A stretch of 64,000 nucleotides of DNA, taken from positions 1-64,000 of the forward strand of contig CAYULU010000001.1 in the NCBI GenBank assembly GCA_964445745.1, given 5' to 3'. Position 1 is the stretch's first letter. The number at the start of each line of letters is the position of its first letter. The translations under genes were made by a program, and so were the position numbers. The DNA is from UBA1443 sp964445745. Lineage in GTDB: Bacteria > Omnitrophota > Omnitrophia > Omnitrophales > Aquincolibacteriaceae. Below are positions 1-8,605 of the stretch, piece by piece. The notes below the pieces were generated by a model. The model was not told where the DNA came from and ran no database searches. It was given only the letters and a program-made list of their open reading frames with translations.

Positions 1-163
1 AGGCGCGAATTTGTTCCGCTGTGTTTTTCGCGGCAACCTCGTTATGCAGATAATTCACGGCGATTTGAGCGCCCTTTTCGGCAAGCGCGAGTGCTGTTGC
101 TTTTCCAATCCCGCGGGAGGCGCCTGTGATGAGAGCTGTTTTTCCATGGAGAGACTGTGTCAT
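1..163 (-). CDS. fabG: 3-oxoacyl-ACP reductase / SDR oxidoreductase, N-terminal part
   Basis: The first 54 codons of a short-chain dehydrogenase/reductase are read on the minus strand from an ATG at 163; the rest lies beyond the window edge. The N-terminus carries the Rossmann dinucleotide-binding motif TGASRGIG at about residues 14-21, followed by a helix and second strand (AVNYLHN) typical of NADPH-dependent FabG-like enzymes. Known family role: reduction of 3-oxoacyl-ACP in fatty-acid elongation. It is transcribed divergently from guaB. The lipid operon at 12.5-18.5 kb has no ketoreductase of its own, so a reductase of this class would have to come from elsewhere; whether this gene serves that role is speculation. 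Other SDR functions cannot be excluded from the N-terminus alone. Confidence 0.8.
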   Translation of the reverse strand, partial: MTQSLHGKTALITGASRGIGKATALALAEKGAQIAVNYLHNEVAAKNTAEQIRA

Positions 164-248
164 AAGGGGAAAGAATAGCAAAGAACCTCCAAAATCTCAA
201 AGCAAATATCAAATTTTAATCAATTTTTTAGCGCAGGTAAAATTTTTC

Positions 249-278
249 TCGACAAATTACAATTTGCTTTAGTATGAT
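249..278 (+). promoter_or_regulatory. sigma70-type promoter for guaB
   Basis: TCGACA at 249-254 and TATGAT at 273-278, separated by 18 nt; each hexamer matches the consensus at 5 of 6 positions. It lies in an AT-rich gap and points into the hairpin leader in front of guaB. Confidence 0.6.
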
Positions 279-322
279 ACCGCAAATGGGACACTTAACG
301 ATATCCATTCAACGTATTTTAC

Positions 323-367
323 AAGCACAAGGCGCCGTGAATGACGGAAGCTCTTGTGCTTTTTTTC
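323..367 (+). terminator. leader hairpin 1 with T-run (attenuator-like)
   Basis: AAGCACAAG (323-331) pairs perfectly with CTTGTGCTT (353-361), with an inner CCGT/ACGG stem. The 3' arm runs into a T-rich tail (360-367). It has the form of an intrinsic terminator but lies between the promoter and guaB, so conditional termination is the likely role. Confidence 0.65.
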
Positions 368-390
368 TTACCACCAATCAAAATCACTTT

Positions 391-429
391 AAAAGGGACG
401 GGCGATGGATGAACGCCGGACCCTTTTTT
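391..429 (+). terminator. leader hairpin 2 with T-run just before the guaB ribosome site
   Basis: AAAAGGG (391-397) pairs with CCCTTTT (421-427), with an inner GGCG (401-404) / CGCC (414-417) stem and a T-run at 424-429. It ends only 7 nt before the AAGGAGG ribosome-binding site of guaB (437-443). Two terminator-shaped hairpins in tandem suggest attenuation of guaB (and perhaps guaA). Confidence 0.6.
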
Positions 430-451
430 ATTGCCTAAGGAGGAATGTACC

Positions 452-1612
452 ATGTCAGTTTTTATTGGACGTGATCGTAAGGCGCGTCGAGCGTATGGTT
501 TTGACGAAATCGCCCTTGTACCCGGTGATGTCACGATTAACCCGGAAGAAGTTGATATCAGTATGCCGCTTGGTGAAATGAAGCTCCCGATACCGTTCCT
601 TGCGTCGGCAATGGATGGTGTGGTGGATCCGAAATTTGCCATTGCCATGGGCAAACTCGGAGGTCTTGCAGTACTGAATCTCGAAGGTATTTACGTGCGC
701 TACGATGATTACGAAACCATTCTTGATGAGATTTCGAAAGCGACACCGGAAAAGGCGACTCAACTTGTCCAGAAGCTTTATGTGAAGCCGATCAACGAGA
801 AGCTGATTGCCAAACGTATCCGAGAGATCAAAAAAGCGAAAGTGCCTTGTGCTGTTTCCGCAATTCCACAACGTGCGGAACGTTTTGGGAAGATTGCAGA
901 AGAATCGGGCGCAGATATTTTTGTGGTGCAATCCACCGTCACCTCCGTGCGCCACATTTCCAAAGCCTACCAGGCGGTTGATTTTAAGAAGTTTTGCAAG
1001 AAGATGAAGATCCCCGTCATTCTTGGAAATTGCGTTACCTATAAAGTGGCGCTCCAACTTGCCGAGACCGGTGCCGCCGGACTTCTCGTTGGAATCGGTC
1101 CCGGGTCTGCCTGTACGACGCGCGGGGTGCTCGGAATTGGCGTACCGCAGGTGACGGCCATCGCGGATTGTGCGGCCGCACGTGAATATCATTACAAAAA
1201 GACGGGGAAGTATGTGTCGATTATCGCAGACGGTGGAATGTCGACGGGGGGGGATATTTGCAAGTCGATCGCCAGCGGCGCAGATGGCGTCATGGTGGGT
1301 TCTGCGTTTGCGCGTACCAAGGAGGCGCCCGGCCGGGGTTTCCACTGGGGCATGGCCACACCGCATGCGAATCTGCCGAGGGGGACGCGAATTCATGTCG
1401 GAACCACCGGCTCCCTGGAAGAAATTCTTTACGGTCCCGCCCGTCTTGATGATGGAACTCAGAACCTTGTGGGAGCGCTCCGGACTTCGATGGGAAATGT
1501 CGGGGCAAAGAATATCCACGAGATGCAACTTACCGAGATTGTGATTGCTCCGGCGATCAAGACAGAAGGTAAGCTTTTTCAATCGGCTCAAAAACTTGGA
1601 ATGTGTAAATAA
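452..1612 (+). CDS. guaB: IMP dehydrogenase-family protein, short form without CBS domains (GuaB3-like)
   Basis: 386 aa. The start is the ATG at 452, 8 nt after AAGGAGG (437-443), rather than the in-frame TTG at 431. The IMPDH/GMPR catalytic loop is present as GPGSACTTR, with the nucleophilic Cys at residue 221, and the phosphate-binding segment DGGMSTGGD is at 260-268. The opening residues (KARRAYGFDEIALVPG) and the total length resemble the GuaB3 subfamily; the roughly 120-residue CBS pair of classical IMPDH is absent. Known role of classical members: NAD-dependent oxidation of IMP to XMP, the committed step of GMP synthesis. Some GuaB3-type proteins may instead act as GMP reductases, so the reaction direction is uncertain. 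The adjacent guaA favours a role in guanine-nucleotide supply. The two leader hairpins suggest attenuation control. Confidence 0.88.
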   Translation: MSVFIGRDRKARRAYGFDEIALVPGDVTINPEEVDISMPLGEMKLPIPFLASAMDGVVDPKFAIAMGKLGGLAVLNLEGIYVRYDDYETILDEISKATPEKATQLVQKLYVKPINEKLIAKRIREIKKAKVPCAVSAIPQRAERFGKIAEESGADIFVVQSTVTSVRHISKAYQAVDFKKFCKKMKIPVILGNCVTYKVALQLAETGAAGLLVGIGPGSACTTRGVLGIGVPQVTAIADCAAAREYHYKKTGKYVSIIADGGMSTGGDICKSIASGADGVMVGSAFARTKEAPGRGFHWGMATPHANLPRGTRIHVGTTGSLEEILYGPARLDDGTQNLVGALRTSMGNVGAKNIHEMQLTEIVIAPAIKTEGKLFQSAQKLGMCK

Positions 1613-1688
1613 CACTGAACGCAAGGTGTTTCGCGTACGGTGTTTTGTTTTACCGTGCTCCATACGCCGTGCGTAGGACATAAAAACC

Positions 1689-3230
1689 ATGAATCAAACC
1701 GTCGTTGTTCTAGATTTTGGATCGCAGTACACTCAACTGATTGCGCGACGCGTCCGCGAAAACAAGGTCTTTTCAAAGGTCTATCCTTTTTACGCGCCTT
1801 TTGAGAAGGTCATGGAAGACCAACCCAAAGGAATTATTTTTTCGGGTTCGCCGGCCAATGTTTATTCGAAAAACGCTCCGGTCCCGGACAAACGGTTTTT
1901 TTGTTCGGGGATTCCGATCCTTGGAATTTGTTACGGAATGCAACTCCTTTCATTCAAGCTCGGCGGAAGAGTTCACAAGTCCCAAAAGCGCGAATACGGG
2001 TTTTCAAAACTCCATGTTTCCAAACCCGGCAATCCTCTTTTTAAGGGAATCCCGAAGGTGATTAACTGCTGGATGAGCCACGGTGACAAACTGGACAAGA
2101 TCCCTCAGGGGTTTGAGCGCCTTGCCTATACGGAAAATGCGCCGTTTGCCGCGATGGGTGATACAAAAAAGAAGATCTACGCTATTCAATTCCATGCGGA
2201 AGTGGCGCATACGGAGTTAGGTTTCAAGATTCTTGAAAACTATCTGGTTCGTGTCTGTGGATGCAAGAAGAGTTGGACGCCGCGTTCTTTTATCAACGAA
2301 AGTGTAAAAAAGATTCGACGGCAAGTTGGGACGGATCGGGTGGTGCTTGGGTTGTCGGGGGGGGTTGATTCTTCGGTCGCAGCCGGCCTGATCCACAAGG
2401 CGATCGGAAAGCAATTAACTTGTATTTTTGTCAATAACGGCCTCCTTCGCCAGAATGAGGTCCAACGCGTTGACAAGACGTTTCGCGGTCATTTCAAGAT
2501 GAATCTCAAGGTCATTGATGCTGAAAAAATTTTTCTGAGCCGTCTTAAGGGAGTCACCGATCCCGAGCAAAAGCGAAAAATTATCGGTAAAACCTTTATC
2601 GATGTTTTTCAGAAAGAAGCTAACAAGCTTGGTAAAGTGCCTTTCCTTGCGCAGGGGACACTTTATCCAGACGTGATCGAGTCGATTTCTTATTTTGGCG
2701 GTCCTACGAGTATGATCAAGAGTCACCATAACGTCGGTGGACTTCCGAAAGATATGAAGTTTAAACTGGTGGAGCCTCTTAAAGAGCTTTTTAAAGATGA
2801 GGTTCGCGCAGTCGGATATGCCCTTGGAATTGACAAGGAGATTGTGGGCCGCCAGCCTTTTCCCGGGCCGGGTTTGGCGGTGCGTATTTTGGGCGAAGTC
2901 CGCAAAGACCGTTGTGACCTTCTTCGGCTAGCGGACTGGATTGTCGTGGATGAGATCAAAAAGTCGGGTCATTACGATAAAGTGTGGCAGTCCTTTGCGG
3001 TGCTTCTCCCCGTCCAGAGCGTGGGTGTGATGGGGGATGAACGGACGTATGAAAATGCGGTTGCGGTCCGCGCCGTGACTTCGCTGGACGGCATGACCGC
3101 AGACTGGGCAAAACTCCCTTACGATTTGCTCGGACGCATTTCGAACCGAATCATCAATGAGGTCCGCGGTATTAACCGCGTCACTTACGATATTTCCTCG
3201 AAACCTCCGGCAACGATCGAGTGGGAATAG
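1689..3230 (+). CDS. guaA: GMP synthase (glutamine-hydrolysing)
   Basis: 513 aa, the usual length. The N-terminal class I glutamine amidotransferase domain has its nucleophile elbow GICYGMQ with Cys81 and the His169/Glu171 pair (FHAEVAHTE). The ATP-pyrophosphatase domain has the PP-loop SGGVDSS at 223-229. The C-terminal dimerisation domain ends in PPATIEWE, as is typical. It converts XMP, glutamine and ATP to GMP in the cytoplasm. It lies 76 nt after guaB and was probably transcribed with it; a small stem-loop (1637-1641 / 1652-1656) sits in the gap. The ribosome site before the ATG is weak (AGGA at 1675-1678), so translation may be modest. No anomaly seen. Confidence 0.97.
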   Translation: MNQTVVVLDFGSQYTQLIARRVRENKVFSKVYPFYAPFEKVMEDQPKGIIFSGSPANVYSKNAPVPDKRFFCSGIPILGICYGMQLLSFKLGGRVHKSQKREYGFSKLHVSKPGNPLFKGIPKVINCWMSHGDKLDKIPQGFERLAYTENAPFAAMGDTKKKIYAIQFHAEVAHTELGFKILENYLVRVCGCKKSWTPRSFINESVKKIRRQVGTDRVVLGLSGGVDSSVAAGLIHKAIGKQLTCIFVNNGLLRQNEVQRVDKTFRGHFKMNLKVIDAEKIFLSRLKGVTDPEQKRKIIGKTFIDVFQKEANKLGKVPFLAQGTLYPDVIESISYFGGPTSMIKSHHNVGGLPKDMKFKLVEPLKELFKDEVRAVGYALGIDKEIVGRQPFPGPGLAVRILGEVRKDRCDLLRLADWIVVDEIKKSGHYDKVWQSFAVLLPVQSVGVMGDERTYENAVAVRAVTSLDGMTADWAKLPYDLLGRISNRIINEVRGINRVTYDISSKPPATIEWE

Positions 3231-3332
3231 TTAAGCAGGGAAATAGGAAACGTTGAAAGGTGAACGTTTAGAAAAAAACAGCGAGATTTATTTTTATTCC
3301 CCGGTAGTTGTTTTCCGAAAGACGCCTAAAAA

Positions 3333-6300
3333 ATGACTCATAGCGATTTTGTCCATCTTCATTGTCATACCGAGTTCAGTCTTCTTGACGCGACCTGCAA
3401 GATTCAGGGCCTGATGCGTCGTGCCACCGAGCTCCGGTTCCCCGCGCTTGCCATGACTGACAACGGGAACCTTTTTGCCGCCGTTCAGTTCTATACCCAG
3501 GCCATGAAAGCCGGAATTAAACCGATCATCGGCATGCGTGCTTATGTAGCGCCCGGATCCCGGCTTGAAAAACAGGCTCACGGAATTAAGGAAGCCTCCT
3601 TCCATCTCACACTCCTTGCGCGAAACGAAGAGGGATTTAAAAATCTCACCCGGCTTTCCAGTGTTGGCTACACAGAGGGTTTTTACTACCGCCCCCGGAT
3701 CGACAAGGAAATTCTGAAGGAACTGGGTGGGGATGTGATCGCCCTTTCCGGAGGACTGAAAGGGGAGATACCTTACTATCTCTATCACGACCAGATCCAT
3801 GAAGCCAAAAAAGTGATTGATGAATATCTCTCGATTTTTGGAAAAGAGAATTTTTTCCTTGAGGTGATGGATCATGGACTGGATCCCGAAAAAAAAGTGA
3901 TCGAAGAGTCCTGCAAGCTGGCACGCGAATTCAAAATCGGTCTGGTGGCCACCAATGACGTCCATTACATCCACCGGCATGAGGCGATGGCCCATGACGC
4001 ATTGATTTGTATCGGAACGGGCGCGAAGCTGGATGAACCGCACCGGATGCGCTATCAGGGGGATCAGTATTATCTGAAATCTGCGGAGGAGATGAAAGCG
4101 ATCTTTAAGGAAATTCCCGAAGCGATCAAAAATACTGTTCTCATCGCGGAGCGGTGTAACATCGAGTTTGATTTCAAAAAACTCTACTTGCCTAAGTTCA
4201 AAGCGCCGGAGGGGAAGACCCAGGATCAGTATTTCAATGAGCTCTGCCAGGAACAGCTCAAGGAACGCATGGGGGGATCCATCCCGGGCGAATATCAGAA
4301 GCGACTAGACATGGAGGCGACCCTGATCTCCAAGATGGGATATATCAGTTACTTTCTGATTGTCTGGGACTTTATCCGTTTTTCCCGAGAAAAAAGTATC
4401 CCGGTGGGACCCGGCCGTGGTTCAGCGGCGGGAAGCCTTGTTTCCTATGCGCTTCGAATCACGGACATTGATCCGCTCAAGCACCACCTTTATTTTGAAC
4501 GGTTTCTGAATCCCGAACGGGTTAGCATGCCTGATATTGATATCGATTTTTGTTACGAACGGCGCGATGAGGTGATTGACTATGTGAAGCGTAAATACGG
4601 CGCGGATAAAGTGGCGCAGATTATCACCTTTGGGACGATGAAAGCCAAAGCCGTTGTTCGCGATGTGGGCCGGGTGATGGGGCTTGCTTATGGAGAGGTG
4701 GATGCGATTGCTAAATTAATTCCGAATGAACTCGGGATTACGATCGAGCAGGCGATTGAAAAGGAATCGGCACTAAAAGAACAGATTGCCAAAGACTCAA
4801 GGGTTGCCCAGCTGATTGAGACCTCAAAGGCACTTGAAGGTATATCCCGTCATGCCTCTATCCACGCGGCCGGTGTGGTGATCTCGGATGTCCCCCTGAC
4901 GGAACGGGTTCCACTCTTTAAGACCGAAGATCAGGTGTGCACTCAATTTACGATGAAAGACCTTGAAAAGATTGGGCTTCTCAAGATGGATTTTCTCGGT
5001 CTAAAGACACTGACTGTCATCGATGAAGCGGTCAAAATTGTGAAAAAAATGCATGGGGTGAGTCTCGATATTCACCATCTTCCCGAGGATGACTCCCCGA
5101 CTTATGAGATGCTCGCAAGGGGTGACGCTTTCGGAATTTTTCAGCTAGAAAGTTCGGGGATGCGGGATCTCCTTAAAAAAATGAAACCGTCGAAATTTGA
5201 GCATCTGGTTGCGTTGCTTGCGCTGTACCGTCCAGGTCCTCTCGGTAGCGGCATGGTGGATGATTTTGTGAAGCGGATGCATAACCCGAAATTGATTCAG
5301 TACGATCATCCGGGTCTTGAGCCGAGCCTGAAGGAAACTTACGGGGTGATTCTCTATCAGGAACAGGTGATGAGAATTGTAAGCGACCTCGCCGGTTTTT
5401 CGCTCGCCCAGGCAGACTCGCTTCGTCGCGCGATCGGGAAGAAGATTCCGGAGGTCATGGCGAAGGAAAAGAAGGCCTTCATCGATGGAGCGTCCAAACG
5501 TGGCGTGAAGGAAAAGATTGCCGAAAAAATATGGGATCAGATTGATTACTTTTCCGGGTACGGTTTTAATAAATCGCACTCGACGGCGTATGCTGCGGTA
5601 TCGTATCAGACCGCTTATCTGAAGGCGCATTACCCCGTTGAATTTATGACGGCCCTTCTGACGTCCGAAATGAATAACACGGACAAGGTGGTGCAGTATA
5701 TCGAGGCCTGCAAAAAGATCGGGATTGATGTGCTTCCGCCTGCCGTCAACGAAAGCTTTAAGGAATTTACCTGCATCGGTAAAAATATTCGATTCGGATT
5801 AGCGGCGATCAAGAATGTCGGGACGACCGCGATTGAATCGATTATTGCGAGCCGGATGAAAGAGGGGCCGTTCAAGAATTTTTTCGAATTCATTCAACGG
5901 GTCGATCTGCGAGTCTGTAACCGTAAGGTGCTCGAAAGCCTTATCAAGTGCGGTGCGTTCGATGAATGGAATCTCTATCGCTCCCAGTTGATGGCGATGC
6001 TTGATACCGCGCTTGAAATGGGATCTAATTTGCAAAAAGACCGGAATCGCGGACAAATGTCTTTTTTTGAAAATAGTGGTGGGGAAGGGGCATTCCACGA
6101 TGAACAGGCTGCTATTCCTGCCATTCCTGAGTGGCCTGAAAACCAGAAACTTGCCTTTGAACGAGAGCTTATCGGATTTTATGTTTCATCTCATCCCTTA
6201 TCGAAATATACCAAAATTCTCAAAAATTACGCCACTGCCACCTCAGATACTCTGCCGGAGTTTAACCATCAGGCGGAAGCGACGATGGGCGGGATCGTTG

Positions 6301-6773
6301 ATCAACTGAAAGAAATTCTGACGAAAAAAGGGGACAAGATGGCCTTTTTGACTTTGCAGGATTTGGCCGGATCCTGTGAGGTCGTGGTATTTCCGAGTGT
6401 TTATAAGGAATCTTCGGATCTGGTTCAGAAAGATCAGCTTATTTTTGTACGCGGTAAGGTGGATGCCCGTGATGATACCCCTAAAATTCTGGCCGATGAG
6501 ATTGTTCCGATCGACGAAGTGCCGAAGCGGTTTACCCGACTTGTGGCGATCAATCTCAAAACGGCAGGGCTTGTCCCCGACACGCTTAAAGACGTCCGAC
6601 GTATCCTCCTTCGCCATAAAGGGACGGTTCCTGTCTACATCAGCCTGATGGATCCCAAAGGCCGGCGCACGGTTTTTGATTCAGGCGAAAATCTCAAAGT
6701 GGAAACCTCGGATGCCCTTTTTGATGAGCTTGAAGCCCTCCTAGGTGAAAATTCCGTTAAAATTCGCTCGTAA
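3333..6773 (+). CDS. dnaE: DNA polymerase III subunit alpha
   Basis: 1,146 aa, the replicative polymerase catalytic subunit. An N-terminal PHP domain starts with HLHCHTEFS (residues 8-16). The pol-C palm carries PDIDIDF with catalytic Asp401 and Asp403 and a third Asp553 in KMDFLGLK, close to the E. coli positions (401, 403, 555). The PGRGSAAGSLVSY motif is upstream. Helix-hairpin-helix and OB-fold regions follow, the latter around residues 985-1060 (MGGIVDQLKE onward). The length matches the DnaE1 family. The gap to guaA is 102 nt and no convincing Shine-Dalgarno precedes the ATG. The PHP His/Asp residues look largely intact, so residual proofreading-type metal binding is possible, but this was not tested. 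Confidence 0.97.
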   Translation: MTHSDFVHLHCHTEFSLLDATCKIQGLMRRATELRFPALAMTDNGNLFAAVQFYTQAMKAGIKPIIGMRAYVAPGSRLEKQAHGIKEASFHLTLLARNEEGFKNLTRLSSVGYTEGFYYRPRIDKEILKELGGDVIALSGGLKGEIPYYLYHDQIHEAKKVIDEYLSIFGKENFFLEVMDHGLDPEKKVIEESCKLAREFKIGLVATNDVHYIHRHEAMAHDALICIGTGAKLDEPHRMRYQGDQYYLKSAEEMKAIFKEIPEAIKNTVLIAERCNIEFDFKKLYLPKFKAPEGKTQDQYFNELCQEQLKERMGGSIPGEYQKRLDMEATLISKMGYISYFLIVWDFIRFSREKSIPVGPGRGSAAGSLVSYALRITDIDPLKHHLYFERFLNPERVSMPDIDIDFCYERRDEVIDYVKRKYGADKVAQIITFGTMKAKAVVRDVGRVMGLAYGEVDAIAKLIPNELGITIEQAIEKESALKEQIAKDSRVAQLIETSKALEGISRHASIHAAGVVISDVPLTERVPLFKTEDQVCTQFTMKDLEKIGLLKMDFLGLKTLTVIDEAVKIVKKMHGVSLDIHHLPEDDSPTYEMLARGDAFGIFQLESSGMRDLLKKMKPSKFEHLVALLALYRPGPLGSGMVDDFVKRMHNPKLIQYDHPGLEPSLKETYGVILYQEQVMRIVSDLAGFSLAQADSLRRAIGKKIPEVMAKEKKAFIDGASKRGVKEKIAEKIWDQIDYFSGYGFNKSHSTAYAAVSYQTAYLKAHYPVEFMTALLTSEMNNTDKVVQYIEACKKIGIDVLPPAVNESFKEFTCIGKNIRFGLAAIKNVGTTAIESIIASRMKEGPFKNFFEFIQRVDLRVCNRKVLESLIKCGAFDEWNLYRSQLMAMLDTALEMGSNLQKDRNRGQMSFFENSGGEGAFHDEQAAIPAIPEWPENQKLAFERELIGFYVSSHPLSKYTKILKNYATATSDTLPEFNHQAEATMGGIVDQLKEILTKKGDKMAFLTLQDLAGSCEVVVFPSVYKESSDLVQKDQLIFVRGKVDARDDTPKILADEIVPIDEVPKRFTRLVAINLKTAGLVPDTLKDVRRILLRHKGTVPVYISLMDPKGRRTVFDSGENLKVETSDALFDELEALLGENSVKIRS

Positions 6774-6895
6774 TATTTAAATTTCGATCGGGGGGTTCAT
6801 TCGAGTAGAGTGGATGCCTCCTGTTTTTCCTTCCCTGGGAGATGTTGCTTTATTTCTTTAACTCCCTGTGTTTATTGAATTTATGATGAAATCGC

Positions 6896-6924
6896 TTGAC
6901 GGCCTTCGCCGGATTTGCTATCTT
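6896..6924 (+). promoter_or_regulatory. sigma70-type promoter for the HU gene
   Basis: TTGACG at 6896-6901 and TATCTT at 6919-6924 with 17-nt spacing, in the 200-nt gap between dnaE and the HU gene. Transcription would start about 65 nt before the TTG start codon. Confidence 0.6.
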
Positions 6925-6995
6925 CCTCTATCTTCAAACAGGGCAAGCAGTTGGGATAATTCCAACAGCGTTACTTCATGAAGGAGGTGGGAACT

Positions 6996-7268
6996 TTGAC
7001 GAAAAAAGATATTGTCATGAAAGTTTCTAATGAAACCAATCTCACCCAGATTGATGTCAAAAAGATTGTTCAAAAAACTCTCGATGTTATTTCTGCAAGT
7101 CTCCAGGTAGGGGAAACGGTTGAACTCCGGAATTTCGGTGTCTTTAAGGTGAAAACGCGCAGGGGCCGTCTTGGACGTAACCCTCGCACGGGCCAGGAGG
7201 TCACTGTCCCGGAAAAAAAAGTTGTCGTCTTCAAACCCGGTCTTATTTTAAAGGTGAAAGTGAAGTGA
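6996..7268 (+). CDS. hup: HU/IHF-family DNA-binding protein
   Basis: 90 aa. I place the start at TTG 6996 because AAGGAGGTG (6981-6989) lies 6 nt upstream of it and because HU proteins begin with (M)TKKDIV. The upstream in-frame ATG at 6978 would put this ribosome site inside the coding sequence. The family signature is clear: GRNPRTGQEV followed by FKPG in the beta-arm and C-terminal region. It is a nucleoid-associated, dimeric DNA-bending protein, here as a single gene with its own promoter and a small terminator behind it. Confidence 0.95.
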   Translation: MTKKDIVMKVSNETNLTQIDVKKIVQKTLDVISASLQVGETVELRNFGVFKVKTRRGRLGRNPRTGQEVTVPEKKVVVFKPGLILKVKVK

Positions 7269-7288
7269 GCGGCTGTGTCTTGTCCGTA

Positions 7289-7313
7289 ATCCCGGAAATA
7301 CGGGATGATTTTT
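7289..7313 (+). terminator. short intrinsic terminator after the HU gene
   Basis: ATCCCG (7289-7294) pairs with CGGGAT (7301-7306) across a 6-nt loop, followed by GATTTTT. The stem is short, so read-through into the cold-shock gene is possible. Confidence 0.5.
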
Positions 7314-7343
7314 GAAGTTTGAATTTAAAAGGAGGATGCAAGG

Positions 7344-7622
7344 ATGGCTGATAAAGGTAAGGTGAAGTGGTTTTCGAACGTGAAAGGCTATGGTTTCCTG
7401 CGCAAGGATGGTGAAGAACGGGATATTTTTGTTCATTATTCCGCGATTCAGGGAGATGGTTATAAACGGCTCAACCCGGATGAGGAAGTGGAATTTGAGA
7501 TTGCCGAGGGCGAGAAGGGGCCGCAAGCCCAAAACGTTGTCCGTACCAAAAAGCCCAAGGAAGAATCGGCTGATGGCGGGGGAGAAGCCAAGCCAGAAGG
7601 AAAGAAAAAGGGCGGCAAATAA
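7344..7622 (+). CDS. csp: cold-shock-domain protein with basic C-terminal tail
   Basis: 92 aa. AAAGGAGGA (7329-7337) precedes the ATG. The cold-shock OB fold occupies residues 1-70 with RNP-1 as KGYGFL and RNP-2 as DIFVH, the single-stranded nucleic-acid-binding aromatic patch. About 20 extra residues rich in Gly, Lys and Glu follow; classical CspA proteins (about 70 aa) lack such a tail, which probably adds non-specific RNA contacts. It acts in the cytoplasm as an RNA chaperone. A good hairpin terminator follows at 7662. Confidence 0.93.
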   Translation: MADKGKVKWFSNVKGYGFLRKDGEERDIFVHYSAIQGDGYKRLNPDEEVEFEIAEGEKGPQAQNVVRTKKPKEESADGGGEAKPEGKKKGGK

Positions 7623-7661
7623 AAACAACGTTTTATTCATCTGGAATCATTCCATAAAGCT

Positions 7662-7700
7662 AAGGAAGCTCGGACTGTGGTCTGAGCTTCCTTGTCTGTT
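7662..7700 (+). terminator. hairpin terminator after the cold-shock gene
   Basis: AAGGAAGCTC (7662-7671) pairs perfectly with GAGCTTCCTT (7684-7693) over a 12-nt loop. The downstream tract is only moderately T-rich (GTCTGTTT). Confidence 0.65.
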
Positions 7701-7730
7701 TATAACCCGATTATTTTGAGGTTGAAATCC

Positions 7731-8540
7731 ATGGTTCGTGACCCCGATCCCCGTTCCCATGAGAGGCGGCTCCGGCGTTTTTATATTCCTCAGCCGCTAA
7801 GTCAGGCTGGGGACTTTATTCGACTTGATGCCGCACAAACTCATCATCTTCGCCATATCATCCGATTGTCATCCGGGGATCGTTGTCTTGTAACGGATGG
7901 ACAGGGGTGGGAGGGAGAAGCTGAAGTCCGGGAATTTACTCGGGATGGCGGTACGAAGCTCGCTATTTGCCGGATGACTCGAACCCCGGAACCGCGGACG
8001 AATAAAACTGTTTTCAGGGTTATGCCCGCGCTACTTCAAAAAGGTAAGACGGATTTCTTAATCGAGAAGGCCCAGGAACTCGGGCTTGATGAGCTTTGGC
8101 CGATTCTGTGTGATCGTTGTGAAATAAAAATTCCGGAAGAGAAACTTGTCAAAACGGTAGACCGGTGGCGAAGGATAGCGATTGAGGCCAGCAAACAATC
8201 AGGCGCCCTGATGACCGTCAAGATATCCGAACCTGTTAGATTCAGAAAGGCGATCGAAACCCTGACTGAGGATGATGGTCTTCTGATTTTTCATCCGTCA
8301 CCCGAAGCCTTGCCCTTTGCGCGATGGATCAACGAGCGCCCCAAAATAATGAAACCCCTGAAATCACTCAACATTCTGATCGGTCCTGAAGGCGGTTTTA
8401 CGGACGATGAAATTGAATGGACCCTGTGGCGGGGGAAAAAAAAGAACATATGGATTGTGAGTCTGGGTGATACCGTGCTTCGAGCGGACACCGCTTTTAT
8501 TAGTATCCTCGGGACGCTTCGTTTTCTCGAAATTGTTTGA
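7731..8540 (+). CDS. rsmE: 16S rRNA (uracil-1498-N3)-methyltransferase
   Basis: 269 aa from the ATG at 7731 (weak TGAGGT upstream). A longer form could start at TTG 7692, but that codon lies inside the terminator stem. The N-terminal PUA-like part starts RRFYIPQP and contains HHLRHIIRL. The SPOUT methyltransferase part carries IGPEGGFTDDEI and LGDTVLRADTA, the trefoil-knot SAM-binding signatures of RsmE. It methylates U1498 of 16S rRNA. It is the first gene of the set rsmE-mtaB-cvpA-dnaG. Confidence 0.93.
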   Translation: MVRDPDPRSHERRLRRFYIPQPLSQAGDFIRLDAAQTHHLRHIIRLSSGDRCLVTDGQGWEGEAEVREFTRDGGTKLAICRMTRTPEPRTNKTVFRVMPALLQKGKTDFLIEKAQELGLDELWPILCDRCEIKIPEEKLVKTVDRWRRIAIEASKQSGALMTVKISEPVRFRKAIETLTEDDGLLIFHPSPEALPFARWINERPKIMKPLKSLNILIGPEGGFTDDEIEWTLWRGKKKNIWIVSLGDTVLRADTAFISILGTLRFLEIV

Positions 8541-8605
8541 AGGCTTTATGCTCTCCTCAATGTTCAGGATTTTTAACTGTGGGGCCCTGGGGTCCTTGAA
8601 TTTCA

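Noticed and set aside
455..1690. 411-codon ORF on the minus strand across guaB
   Set aside because: It is antisense to a clearly conserved IMPDH-family gene and has no family motif, start signal or neighbour logic.
3248..3269. 7-bp inverted repeat after guaA
   Set aside because: Short stem with no T-run on the coding strand; not enough to call a terminator.
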